Source: Ochrobactrum teleogrylli (GTDB taxonomy: Bacteria > Pseudomonadota > Alphaproteobacteria > Rhizobiales > Rhizobiaceae). Taken from it: a stretch of 64,000 nt of DNA. This document shows, piece after piece, positions 1 through 9,900 of this stretch. The stretch's first letter is position 1; each line of letters begins with the position of its first letter. The notes under the pieces were generated by a model that saw only the letters and a list, made by a program, of their open reading frames with translations, did no database searches and was not told the DNA's origin. The stretch is from positions 124,001 to 188,000 of the forward strand of contig NZ_VEWL01000007.1 of the NCBI RefSeq assembly GCF_006376685.1, written 5' to 3'. The position numbers and the translations under genes are program-made.

Positions 1-68
1 CTCGTGGGTTGGCGGTTGGCGCATTGACGCTTATCATGGGCATAATCTGACGGCAGGATTCCGCAAAT

Positions 69-2525
69 ATGGTAAGGCTTATCGGTTATTTCTTCGGGAT
101 TGGTGCGGTGCTGATGCTTCTGGCAGCAGGCGGCGTTGCCCTTTACGTCGGAAGCCTTAGCAAAGATTTGCCCGATTATGAGGTGCTGGCGAAGTACGAG
201 CCGCCGGTCATGACCCGCGTTCATGCATCGGACGGCAGCCTGATGGCGGAGTTCGCGCGCGAGCGTCGCATGTACTTGCCAATCCAGGCTGTGCCGAACC
301 GGGTCAAGGCTGCGTTCATCTCCGCCGAAGACAAGACCTTCTACGAACATCATGGTCTCGATTTCGGTGGTCTGGCACGCGCCGTTATCACTAACGTCAA
401 GAATATGGGCTCGGGTCGCCGCCCGATGGGCGCGTCGACCATCACGCAGCAGGTCGCGAAGAACTTCCTCCTGTCCTCGACCCAGACCTATGACCGCAAG
501 ATTCGTGAAGCGATTCTGGCCATGCGTATCGAGCAGGCCTATTCCAAGGATCGCATTCTCGAACTCTATCTGAATGAAATCTTCTTCGGCCTTGGCTCTT
601 ACGGTATCGCCAGCGCGGCACTGACCTATTTTGACAAGTCGGTCGGCGAACTGAACATCGCGGAGAGCGCGTATCTCGCAGCACTCCCGAAAGGCCCGAA
701 CAATTACCATCCCTTCCGCCAGCCAGCCCGCGCCATGGAACGTCGCAACTGGGTGATCGATCGTATGGCCGAAAACGGCTATATCACGACAGCGGAGGCG
801 GAAGACGCGAAGAAGCAGCCACTCGGTGTCACATCGCGCAGCGATATGCACTATGTCTTCGCATCGGAATATTTCACCGAGGAAGTGCGCCGGCAGATCA
901 TCCAGAAATATGGTGTCGACGCCCTGTATGAAGGCGGCCTGTCGGTCCGCACGACACTGAACCCGACCTTGCAGGTCGAAGCACGCAAATCGCTGCAGTC
1001 TGCACTTCTGCGCTATGACGAGGCACGCGGCTGGCGCGGTCCGTTGAAGAATGTCGATCTCGGCAATGATTGGGGCACCGCCTTCGGCGACATGCAGTCC
1101 TATTCGGATGTTCCGGAATGGCAGCTCGCCATTGTGCTGAATGTTTCCGCTGCCGGTGCCGATATCGGCCTCCAGCCGGAAGTCGAAGCGTCCGGATCGC
1201 GCAGCAAGGAGCGCAAGCGCGCCTTTATCACCGCCGACGACATGAAGTGGGCGATGCGCGTCACCAATATCGATGGCAAGCGCAGCAGTGCGAAGTCGCC
1301 GGAAGGTGTACTCAACACCGGCGACATCATCTATGTCTCGAAGGAAGGCAACGGCTATCGGCTTCAGCAGCCGCCGAAGCTTGAAGGCGCGCTCGTCGCC
1401 ATGGACCCGCATACGGGCCGTGTGCTGGCAATGGTCGGCGGCTTCTCCTATGCGGAATCGGAATTCAACCGCGCCACGCAGGCCTATCGCCAGCCGGGTT
1501 CGTCGTTCAAGCCGTTCGTCTACGCTGCGGCGCTCGACAATGGTTATACGCCTGCTTCCGTGGTTCTGGACGGTCCGCTGGAAGTCAATCAGGGCGGTAC
1601 GCTCGGTGTCTGGGCGCCGAAGAACTATTCGGGTAAATTCGCCGGTCCGTCCACGCTTCGCTACGGTATCGAGCAGTCGCGTAACGTCATGACCGTGCGT
1701 CTGGCACAGGACATGGGCATGAAGCTTGTCGCTGAATATGCCGAACGTTTCGGCGTTTACGACAAGATGCTGCCGGTTCTCTCCATGTCGCTCGGCGCGG
1801 GTGAAACCACCGTACTGCGCATGGTAACGGCCTATTCCGTCATCGCCAATGGTGGCCAGAGCATCACGCCGTCGATGATCGACCGTATTCAGGACCGTTA
1901 CGGCAAGACCGTGTTCAAGCACGATGCGCGCCAGTGCGAAGGCTGCAATGCACAGGATTGGGCCAATCAGGAAGAGCCGACCCTGATCGACAATCGCGAT
2001 CAGGTGCTGGACCCGATGACGGCCTATCAGATCACATCGATGATGGAAGGCGTTGTTCAGCGCGGCACGGCGCAGATTCTGAAGAGCCTCGACCGTCCGC
2101 TGGCTGGCAAGACCGGCACGTCCAATGACGAAAAAGACGCATGGTTCGTCGGCTTCACGCCCGACCTCGTGGTCGGTGTATTTATGGGCTACGATACTCC
2201 GGAATCGCTCGGACGGGGCGGCACGGGCGGCGGTCTGGCTGCACCGGTGTTCAAATCCTTCATGGAGCAGGCGCTGGCTGGAACGCCCAAGGTGGATTTC
2301 CGCGTACCGGAAGGCATGACCCTTATTGCGATCAACCGCAAGACCGGCATGCGCACCAATCAGGGCGATCCGAATCTGATCATGGAAGCCTTCAAGCCGG
2401 GCACGGGACCATCCGACAGCTATTCGGTCATCGGTATGGATTCGTTCCGTGAAGGCGCGCCTGTCGCACCGCAATCGCCGCAAGCAACCCGTGCAATCAA
2501 CTCCGGCTCGGGCGGACTTTACTGA
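69..2525 (+). CDS. mrcA: Penicillin-binding protein 1A, bifunctional peptidoglycan synthase
   Basis: Class A PBP of 818 residues that polymerises lipid II and crosslinks stem peptides at the outer face of the inner membrane. An N-terminal membrane anchor (about residues 4-28) is followed by a GT51 glycosyltransferase domain with the EDxxFxxHxG box at residues 87-96 (catalytic Glu87). The transpeptidase domain has SxxK at Ser478/Lys481, SRN at 537-539 and KTGTS from Lys681. The ATG has an AGGA about ten bases upstream. The first 68 bases of the window contain only short open frames, so the upstream neighbour cannot be named. Length and all motifs are normal for the family, so the gene looks intact. 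Confidence 0.96.
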   Translation: MVRLIGYFFGIGAVLMLLAAGGVALYVGSLSKDLPDYEVLAKYEPPVMTRVHASDGSLMAEFARERRMYLPIQAVPNRVKAAFISAEDKTFYEHHGLDFGGLARAVITNVKNMGSGRRPMGASTITQQVAKNFLLSSTQTYDRKIREAILAMRIEQAYSKDRILELYLNEIFFGLGSYGIASAALTYFDKSVGELNIAESAYLAALPKGPNNYHPFRQPARAMERRNWVIDRMAENGYITTAEAEDAKKQPLGVTSRSDMHYVFASEYFTEEVRRQIIQKYGVDALYEGGLSVRTTLNPTLQVEARKSLQSALLRYDEARGWRGPLKNVDLGNDWGTAFGDMQSYSDVPEWQLAIVLNVSAAGADIGLQPEVEASGSRSKERKRAFITADDMKWAMRVTNIDGKRSSAKSPEGVLNTGDIIYVSKEGNGYRLQQPPKLEGALVAMDPHTGRVLAMVGGFSYAESEFNRATQAYRQPGSSFKPFVYAAALDNGYTPASVVLDGPLEVNQGGTLGVWAPKNYSGKFAGPSTLRYGIEQSRNVMTVRLAQDMGMKLVAEYAERFGVYDKMLPVLSMSLGAGETTVLRMVTAYSVIANGGQSITPSMIDRIQDRYGKTVFKHDARQCEGCNAQDWANQEEPTLIDNRDQVLDPMTAYQITSMMEGVVQRGTAQILKSLDRPLAGKTGTSNDEKDAWFVGFTPDLVVGVFMGYDTPESLGRGGTGGGLAAPVFKSFMEQALAGTPKVDFRVPEGMTLIAINRKTGMRTNQGDPNLIMEAFKPGTGPSDSYSVIGMDSFREGAPVAPQSPQATRAINSGSGGLY

Positions 2526-2680
2526 TCCGGTTACAGGGCTTTGGCCTTTACACAGCGTGGCCGCGTCACTATGGTCCGCGGCGCTTGGACAGGCTGTCCG
2601 ACGCTGGAAATGACGAGCCGGGCTTTGCGTCCGGTTTGGTTTCCCATTGAAATAGGAATTACTGAAGGAACGATTTGCCC

Positions 2681-3809
2681 ATGCGCGCGGAAATCGAGAC
2701 GCTGGTTGACGAAATCAAGCAGGCCATAAGCCTGCTGAGGAGGCATCTTTGACTGGGATCAGGCGATAAAACGTCTCGGCTATCTCAATCAGAAGGCCGA
2801 AGATCCCACACTCTGGAATGATGCCCAGGAAGCCCAGAAGCTGATGCGTGAGCGCCAGCAGCTGGAAGACAGCATTAACGGTATCAATCAGCTTACCCAG
2901 ACATTGAATGACAGCATCGAACTCATCGCCATGGGCGAGGAGGAAGGCGACAAGTCGATCATCGACGACGCGGAAAACACCATCCGCGAACTCAAGGTCG
3001 AGATCGATCGCCGCCAGATCGACATGCTGCTGTCGGGCGAAGCCGATGCCAACGACACCTATGTCGAAGTGCATGCCGGCGCCGGTGGCACGGAAAGCCA
3101 GGACTGGGCGTCGATGCTGCTGCGCATGTATACGCGCTGGGCAGAACGCAACGGCCGCAAGGTCGAAGTGATGGAAGTGCACGATGGCGATGAAGCGGGC
3201 ATCAAATCCGCGACCATTCTCGTCAAGGGGCACAATTCATACGGCATGATGAAGACCGAATCAGGCGTTCATCGTCTGGTCCGCATCTCGCCCTACGATT
3301 CCAATGCCCGCCGCCATACGTCCTTCGCCAGTATCTGGGTTTATCCGGTGATCGATGACAATATCGATGTGCAGGTGACGGAAGCAGACGTTCGCATTGA
3401 TACCTATCGTGCATCGGGTGCCGGTGGTCAGCACGTCAACACGACGGACTCCGCAGTGCGTATCACGCATATCGCGAGCGGTATCGTGGTGCAGTGTCAG
3501 GCGGAACGTTCGCAGCACAAGAACCGTGAAAAAGCATGGTCGATGCTGCGCGCGCGTTTGTACGAGGAAGAGTTGAAAAAGCGCGAAGAAGCGACGGACG
3601 CAGCCAATGCCACCAAGACGGATATCGGCTGGGGGCATCAGATTCGTTCCTACGTTCTGCAGCCATACCAGTTGGTGAAGGATTTGCGCACCGGCGTGGA
3701 AAGCACCAATCCACAGGAAGTGCTGGATGGCGCGGTAACGCCTTTCATGGAAGCAGCGCTCGCACACCGCATTCAGGGTGGTGGCGAGATGATCGACGAT
3801 ATCGACTGA
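2681..3809 (+). CDS. prfB: Peptide chain release factor 2, made by programmed +1 frameshift
   Basis: RF2 recognises UGA and UAA and triggers peptide release on the ribosome. Codons 1-23 are read from ATG 2681 to an in-frame TGA at 2750-2752; skipping the T at 2750 continues as Asp-Trp-Asp and runs to 3809, giving about 375 residues, the normal RF2 length. The GGQ peptidyl-transferase motif is at residues 248-250. The codon-recognition loop reads Ser-Pro-Tyr where E. coli has Ser-Pro-Phe. AAGGA lies 11 bases upstream of the ATG. A frame opening at 2844 is only the C-terminal part and should not be taken as the gene start. The gene is followed by a bidirectional terminator shared with the convergent M23 gene. 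Confidence 0.95.
2738..2752 (+). promoter_or_regulatory. RF2 programmed frameshift site
   Basis: An internal Shine-Dalgarno-like AGGAGG (2738-2743) stands three bases before CTT TGA C (2747-2753). This is the layout of the E. coli prfB autoregulatory site: low RF2 leaves the ribosome paused at UGA, the tRNA on CUU slips +1 to UUU and translation continues. The C after the stop gives a weak termination context. The motif is read directly; the mechanism is taken from the family. Confidence 0.95.
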
Positions 3810-3835
3810 TATCTGTTCGAAATCCGCGAATAACA

Positions 3836-3863
3836 AAAACCCGGCCTCAGCGCCGGGTTTTTT
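3836..3863. terminator. Bidirectional Rho-independent terminator, prfB / M23 peptidase
   Basis: CCCGGC (3840-3845) pairs with GCCGGG (3852-3857). The stem is flanked by an A-run on the left and a T-run on the right, so it can end transcription from both convergent genes. Confidence 0.85.
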
Positions 3864-3873
3864 ATGGCTGTTG

Positions 3874-5217
3874 TTAAAGCAGCGGCTCTATCTGTTTGCC
3901 CGCTTTGAGAAAATTGACCGGATTGACGGGACGACCGTTCTCGCGCACTTCATAATGAAGGTGACTCCCGGTCGAACGCCCGGTGCTGCCCGCCTGACCG
4001 ATGACCGTGCCGCGGGCGATCTTCTGCCCGTCACGGACCAGAACCTGCGAGAGATGCGCAAAGCGTGTGGCAAAACCATTGCCGTGGTCGATCTCGACCA
4101 TATTGCCATAGCCGCCAAAGCGTCCTGCCTTCATGACCATTCCGGCAGCCGTGGCCCGGATTGTCTGGCCGTAGGCGGCGCGAAAATCGATACCTGAATG
4201 AAAGGCGGAGCTGCCGAAAAACGGGTCGCTGCGATATCCGAAAAGGCTCGTCACCGGCATACCGGGGGCAGGGTTCGCGAGCGGCATCGCCGTGATTTGT
4301 TTGCGAACGCTATCGAGCCGTTCCAGTGCACTGTCGAGATTGCGGATCTGCATGTCGAAATCGTTGACGATTGTGCCGGGCGCTGAAATCGGAATCAGCG
4401 GGCCGCCCATGGCAGAATGCGCCTGGTCCGAGGTTTCGATGCGAAGCCCGGCGGAATTCAGCGTGTCGACGATGGTGTCGGCTTTTTCATAAGCGGCATC
4501 CGCCAGATTGCGCACCTTGCCATTCTGTTCGCTTTCGATGCGATGCAAGGTCTGGTTGATGGTGGCAAGCAACTTGTCGGAGGTCTCGATTGTGGATTCA
4601 CCCGACATGCCGCCCGCAAGACGCAGACCCAGCGGTCCCGCATCGGCACGACGCTCCGGTTTGACATTCGCGGGCACAGGCCCGGTTATGATCGGATCGA
4701 TGCCGGGAAAATCCCGCCCGCCAATCGCCTCATCCGGGATAAGCTGGCTATGCTCTTCGGCGAAGGGGACGGGCTGTGTCGGCATATCCGGCATGGGCTG
4801 CAACTTCGATGCCCGTTCCAGCAAAGGCGCAAGCTTGCCATCGCGCGCGCTCAGCGTCTGCTGACGCTGCATGAGTTCAGCGAGCTTGTTTTCCATGACC
4901 TGCTGGTCAAGCATCTGGCGGCTCGTAATGCGGTCCACTTCCGTGCGCAGCAGCGAAATCCGGTCTTCATAAAGCTGCTGGTTGCGTGCCTGTCGCGCAA
5001 TGCCGGAACTGATCAGATCATCGCGCAGCACGAGATAGGCGGTGGAGCCGAGATAGGCAGTTGAAAGCGCCAGAAACGCCGCTCCGCCTGCAATGGCCAT
5101 CCAAGGGCGAAACGTGAAATGGCTGATTTTCTCGCCGCGAGCGATAATGACGACAGGCGGTTCCTTGCGTTCACCGAAGACCGTCTTTCCCGTTGTTTTC
5201 GCCCGTTTATTCGTCAT
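3874..5217 (-). CDS. M23-family (lysostaphin-like) metallopeptidase, envelope
   Basis: Predicted cell-wall endopeptidase or divisome/elongation activator of about 447 residues. The basic N-terminus is followed by one membrane segment (about residues 37-60), a region likely to form a coiled coil, and a C-terminal M23 domain with the zinc-binding HxGxD motif (HSGIDF) and HLHYE. Both zinc motifs are present, so it is probably catalytically competent rather than a degenerate EnvC-like activator. ATG 5217 is preferred to a GTG at 5226. The gene converges on prfB. The substrate bond cannot be told from the sequence. Confidence 0.88.
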   Translation of the reverse strand: MTNKRAKTTGKTVFGERKEPPVVIIARGEKISHFTFRPWMAIAGGAAFLALSTAYLGSTAYLVLRDDLISSGIARQARNQQLYEDRISLLRTEVDRITSRQMLDQQVMENKLAELMQRQQTLSARDGKLAPLLERASKLQPMPDMPTQPVPFAEEHSQLIPDEAIGGRDFPGIDPIITGPVPANVKPERRADAGPLGLRLAGGMSGESTIETSDKLLATINQTLHRIESEQNGKVRNLADAAYEKADTIVDTLNSAGLRIETSDQAHSAMGGPLIPISAPGTIVNDFDMQIRNLDSALERLDSVRKQITAMPLANPAPGMPVTSLFGYRSDPFFGSSAFHSGIDFRAAYGQTIRATAAGMVMKAGRFGGYGNMVEIDHGNGFATRFAHLSQVLVRDGQKIARGTVIGQAGSTGRSTGSHLHYEVRENGRPVNPVNFLKAGKQIEPLL

Positions 5218-5393
5218 GGCACCCACATGCCCCCCGATAGAGCAGCTCGGAACCTGAACACGGATGCGAACTGCAAAATTCTGGCGGAACGTTCTGGAAA
5301 ACGCACCGATTCCCTAAGTTTGATTACAACTTATTAGGGTTAATAAAGCTTTGCATTCGTGGCTTGCGCCAGCCATGCGGGCCGGAAAGTGTC

Positions 5394-6221
5394 TCAGATC
5401 GAGACCGGAGACAGGTTGCGATAAAAGGACGGCGTCAGCCCGGCTTCGGCCCGTGCCAGATCGTTGAACGGCGGCTTGAGATCGCCTCGAAAATTGGTGC
5501 GCACCAGTTCCTGAAAGCGGGCGACCGGATCGATGCGATTACGCGCGCAGAAAAAGCGAAACCATTTCGCGCCGACCGCGACATGGGTTTTCTCGTCGTT
5601 ATAGATGATGTCCAGTATCGCTGCCGTCTCGTGATCGCCGGTTTCGATCATCTTTTCCAGAAGCGACGGCGTCAAATCCAGCCCACGCGCTTCGAGTATC
5701 AGCGGCACCACGGCCAGCCGCGCCTCCAGATCATTGCGCGTTTGATGCGCCGATTGCCACAGCCCGTCATGAGCAGGCATGTCACCATAATCGGCGCCAA
5801 GGTCTTTCAGGCGATTGCGCAGCAAAGTGAAATGCCGCGCCTCGTCATCAGCGACTTTCATCCAGCCATCGAAAAAGCTGCGCGGAATGGGCTTGGCTGC
5901 AAAGCGGGCCACGATATCGAGCGCCAGATCGATGGCATTCAACTCGATATGCGCAAGAGCGTGCATCAGCGCGATACGGCCATGCTCCGTGTGGAGCGAG
6001 CGCTTCTTCATCATGCGCGGCGGGACAAGCTCCGGCTTGTCCGGACGGCCCGGGCGATCTGGCAAAGGCGGGTCGAGCGGGCTTCGCACCGAGAGCGTGC
6101 GCCCGAACCAGCGCGCCGCCGTCTCGCGCGTGAGGCGGACTTTGTCGTCCAGATCGGCTGCAGCAATGGCACGGATGGCATTGCCACGTAGCGTTTGTTC
6201 GGGAGCCTTGGTCTCGCGCAT
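5394..6221 (-). CDS. DUF455 ferritin-like domain protein
   Basis: About 275 residues, largely helical. Carboxylate/histidine motifs typical of a di-iron ferritin-like four-helix bundle are visible: EHGRIALMHALAHIE, DDEARH and NDEKTH. The family (DUF455) has no firmly assigned reaction; a distant relation to MiaE-type tRNA hydroxylases has been suggested for the fold. The gene lies 21 bases downstream of the bcp-like gene on the same strand, so the two are probably co-transcribed and may share a redox or iron theme. GGAG precedes ATG 6221, although GTG codons at 6233 and 6224 are possible starts. Confidence 0.8.
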   Translation of the reverse strand: MRETKAPEQTLRGNAIRAIAAADLDDKVRLTRETAARWFGRTLSVRSPLDPPLPDRPGRPDKPELVPPRMMKKRSLHTEHGRIALMHALAHIELNAIDLALDIVARFAAKPIPRSFFDGWMKVADDEARHFTLLRNRLKDLGADYGDMPAHDGLWQSAHQTRNDLEARLAVVPLILEARGLDLTPSLLEKMIETGDHETAAILDIIYNDEKTHVAVGAKWFRFFCARNRIDPVARFQELVRTNFRGDLKPPFNDLARAEAGLTPSFYRNLSPVSI

Positions 6222-6242
6222 CACAGGATACACTCCGTCGGG

Positions 6243-6719
6243 CTATAGGGCGCGAGCCGCTTCCAGCACGTCTTCGGCGTGACCGGCAACTTTCACCTTA
6301 TTCCAGACCCGTGCGATACGGCCAGCGGCATCAATCAGAAAGGTTGTACGCTCGACGCCCATATATTTGCGGCCATACATGCTTTTCTCGACCCACACGC
6401 CATAGGCTTCCAGAGCTGTGCGTTCTTCGTCTGCGACGAGATCGACGGTCAGATCGTGCTTTTTGCGAAACTTGGCATGTTTCGTGGCGCTGTCTGGCGA
6501 CAGGCCGATTACCCGCGCACCGATTTTGTCGAATTCCGGCTTCAATTGTGAAAAGGCAATCGCTTCCTTGGTGCAGCCCGACGTGTCATCCTTGGGATAG
6601 AAATAGAGGACGACAGGCTTGCCTTTCAACGACGAAAGGGTGAGTTGACCGCTTCCCGAAAGTCCATCTGACGGCAAGCTGAAATCCGGTGCCGTTTCGC
6701 CAACTTGGGGATGAGCCAT
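6243..6719 (-). CDS. bcp: Thioredoxin-dependent peroxiredoxin, PrxQ/Bcp type (one-cysteine form)
   Basis: Cytosolic thiol peroxidase of 158 residues that reduces hydrogen peroxide and organic peroxides. The AhpC/TSA fold is clear, with the peroxidatic Cys49 in a PKDDTSGCT motif. E. coli Bcp has a resolving cysteine five residues later; here that position is isoleucine, and Cys49 is the only cysteine in the protein, so the thiol must be resolved by an external partner. AAAGG precedes the ATG. It is divergent from the AsmA-like gene and upstream of the DUF455 gene. Confidence 0.93.
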   Translation of the reverse strand: MAHPQVGETAPDFSLPSDGLSGSGQLTLSSLKGKPVVLYFYPKDDTSGCTKEAIAFSQLKPEFDKIGARVIGLSPDSATKHAKFRKKHDLTVDLVADEERTALEAYGVWVEKSMYGRKYMGVERTTFLIDAAGRIARVWNKVKVAGHAEDVLEAARAL

Positions 6720-6971
6720 ATCTGTGCCTTTCTTTTATGGATTAGCATGGAAATCACCTGTTACAGTCCGAGCTATCGCATTCGAGTGACGCTTGTGCAA
6801 CCATGGAAACCGCATCGTTTCGCAGATTGGCGAAATGTCGGAAAATGGACGCAAGCGCAAACCGCAGGCACCGTCTCAGATGGAAAGGGTGAGTAAAATC
6901 AATTCAATACGATAGTTTCATGATTCATCTTATGAAGCGTCGTCGATTGCAGCACTTGATATCCGGCTGGG

Positions 6972-9900
6972 TTGTTGACAGAAAAACCGAAACGAATCCG
7001 CTTCACGAAGCGGGAGATGGATAGAATCGAGCGTCTGGCCGCTGATGGCGCAGATGGTCTCGCAGACGGCCCGTTGCGCTCGGGGCGGTCATTTATTTCG
7101 CGTTGTTCCCATGCTTTCGTTTCGATTTGCATTCTGCTTGTTCTGGTCGGTGGTGCGGGTTTTCTCATTCTTCGTGGCGGCGTGAACAGCGAGCTTTTGC
7201 GTAATGAAGCGCAGAAGGCTCTGGTCGGCGTGCTGGGGGATGGCGCGTCCGCTTCGATTGGCAGCGCCGCGCTTTCGCTCGATCAGGATAGCCATGTCGC
7301 CATGGAAGCGCGGGACGTTTCCGTGATCGACCCCAGGCAAGGCGTTGAAATCAAAGGCATCCGGTCTGTGCGCCTTGGTTTGGCGCCTCTGCCGCTCTTG
7401 ACCGGCTCGGTGCGCGTGGCGCAGCTCGAAGTCGAGGGCGTGACCTTCGATATGCCGGAGGCGAAGGGCGACGGTTTCTGGAAGTCCCTGCCTTACGATG
7501 AGCGCGGCATCGTCGATTTCGATGCCGTTTCGGCGCAGATTTTCGCGGCAATGCGCAAGAGCGTCGAGCTTTTGCGCCAGCAGGACACCCGCGCCATTGG
7601 CATTTTCAACAGCACCATCCGCTTCAAGGCAGGTGATGCTCAGCAATCCGTGGAAATCAAGACTGCGCGACTGGTGGAAGATCAAGGCAAGATCGCCATC
7701 ACGGGTGATCTGCTCTGGCAGGGCAAGAGGATCGCGATTGACGGCAAGATTGATCGCGATGTTGCTGATAACAGCCTTCAGGGCTTCGCGCTTAACATCA
7801 ATGATATTCCCGTTAAGCTCGGATCGCCGCCTGAAGTAACGCCTGTCATGGCGAACAACAGGATCAATCCGGCGCATTTCGAGCTGGACGGGCAGGCAAA
7901 AATTACGCTTTCCGGCACAGCCGCGACGGGCGACCGGCCCGAACGCCTTGGCGTTGATCTGGGCGTCGATGGCATCGACATGCAGATGGGGCGGGTCGAG
8001 GACGTGCGCGGCAGTGCGCTTTTGAGCCTTGAGCATCAGGTGGGTAGCCGCAAGATCGAGATCAAGCAATCGCGGCTGCAATTGGGGGGACTTCAGGCGC
8101 AGTTCAACGGCGCATTCGGGCCAGAACCGGAGGATGCGGGCAATGAGGACGGTCCGGCCTATCGTTTCGAGGTTCTGACCAGTTCGGCGACGAGCATGCC
8201 AGCGGAGTCTACAGAGCAGCCGCTGTCCTTCGCAACCCGCATATCTGGTCGTTTTCTGGCTGATCAGCTGCGTGTGCAGTTTGCCAATCTCGATGTGCAG
8301 ACCGAAAACGGCCAGCTTTACGGGCAGGGCGGGATGGCGTTCGGCAATGGCTCGCCTGAAATGATCTTCATGCTGCGCATTCCGAAAATGCCGGTGGCTG
8401 ACGCCAAGCATCTCTGGCCCATCGACGTGGCCGATGGCGCGCGTGAATGGGTTCTGAAAAACCTTTACGGCGGCACGCTGAAAGATAGCCAGATCGACAT
8501 CTCGCTGGCTGCCGGACGCTTTAACGGTCCGGGTCTGCCGCCACCCCTGACGGGCGATGAAATCAAAGGTGATTTCAAGGTTTTCGACACACGTCTTGAC
8601 GTGGTCGGTGAATTGCCGCCGGTTCGCGATGCCGATGGTGTGATCACCGTTCGCGGTGCGCATACGACGATCAAGCTCCCCAAGGGTGTCGTCTATACGG
8701 CGCAAAACAGAAAGGCCGACGTTTCCAATGGCACGCTGATCATTCCATGGGGTCCGCAGCGCCCGGTTATTTCCGATCTCGATATTACGGTTTCGGGCGA
8801 TGCATCCGCTATCGCTGAGATTGCCGGCAAAAAGCCGATCGACGTCCTGAAAAACGTGCCCTTTCTGCCGGAAGACGTATCGGGCGATGTGAAGGCGCAG
8901 GTAAAGGTGAGCTTCGCTGTATCAAAGGACCCGCCGCCCGGTACTTTGAAATGGAGCGCCGATATCGGCTTCAACAATCTGGATATTGCAAAGCCGGTGG
9001 GCGGATCGAATGTCAGCAATGCGACAGGCACGATCAAGGTTGACCAGACCGCCGCTGTCATCACCGCTGATGCTAAACTCGATGGCGTGCCCGGCAAGGT
9101 GACGATGACCGAGCCGGTTAATCTGTCCGGACCGGCCAAGCGCGATCAGAAGATCAAGCTGGAAATCGACGACAAGACACGCAATGCGGTGTTTCCGGGG
9201 CTGAACTCCGTCTTTTCCGGGCCAATGTCGGTTGATCTCGGCATGGCGGAAGGCGGTAAGCGCCACGTCACGGCCGACCTTGGCAGAACACAGGTGGACC
9301 TGTCATGGCTTGGCTGGCGTAAGGGCGCTGGCATACCGGCCAAGGCCACCTTCGATTTCATCCAGAATCCGGATGATAAGAGCAAGATCGATATCAACAA
9401 TCTGGTCTTCACGGGGGATGCATTCGGCGTAAAGGGCGATCTGTCGATTGCCAAGGGCGATTTCCAGTCGGCTGATTTCAGCGAATTGCGTCTCAACCGG
9501 AATGACCGTCTGTCGGTCAAGGCTACCAAGGGTGCCAATGGCTATCGGGTCAATGTGCGCGGATCGCAATTCGATGCGCGGGCCTTGATCAAGCAGGCTT
9601 CAGATCTGGGCGGCAAGGGCAGCGGCGGCAAAAGCAAGGGGCCGCGTGTGGTCGTGAGCGCGCAGGTCGATGAAGTCAGCGGCTTCAACGGCGAATCCTT
9701 GCGCAATGTCGCTATTTCCTATGAAAGCTCCGGCAATCGCATTGCGGGTGTTTCCGTCAACGCCCAGACTTCGTCCGGTCAATCATTCGTCGCGACGAAT
9801 AATGATCAGGGCGATGCCCGCTCAATTTCGCTCCAGTCCAATGATGCGGGCGCGGTGCTGCGCTTTTTCGATTTCTATGACAAGATGCGCGGCGGCAAGA

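Noticed and set aside
6705-6896. 63-codon frame in the bcp/AsmA-like spacer
   Set aside because: It overlaps the bcp start, has no ribosome site and an unstructured composition; the spacer is better read as two divergent promoters.
7089-8705. 538-codon minus-strand frame opposite the AsmA-like gene
   Set aside because: Antisense to a clear coding frame, no family similarity.
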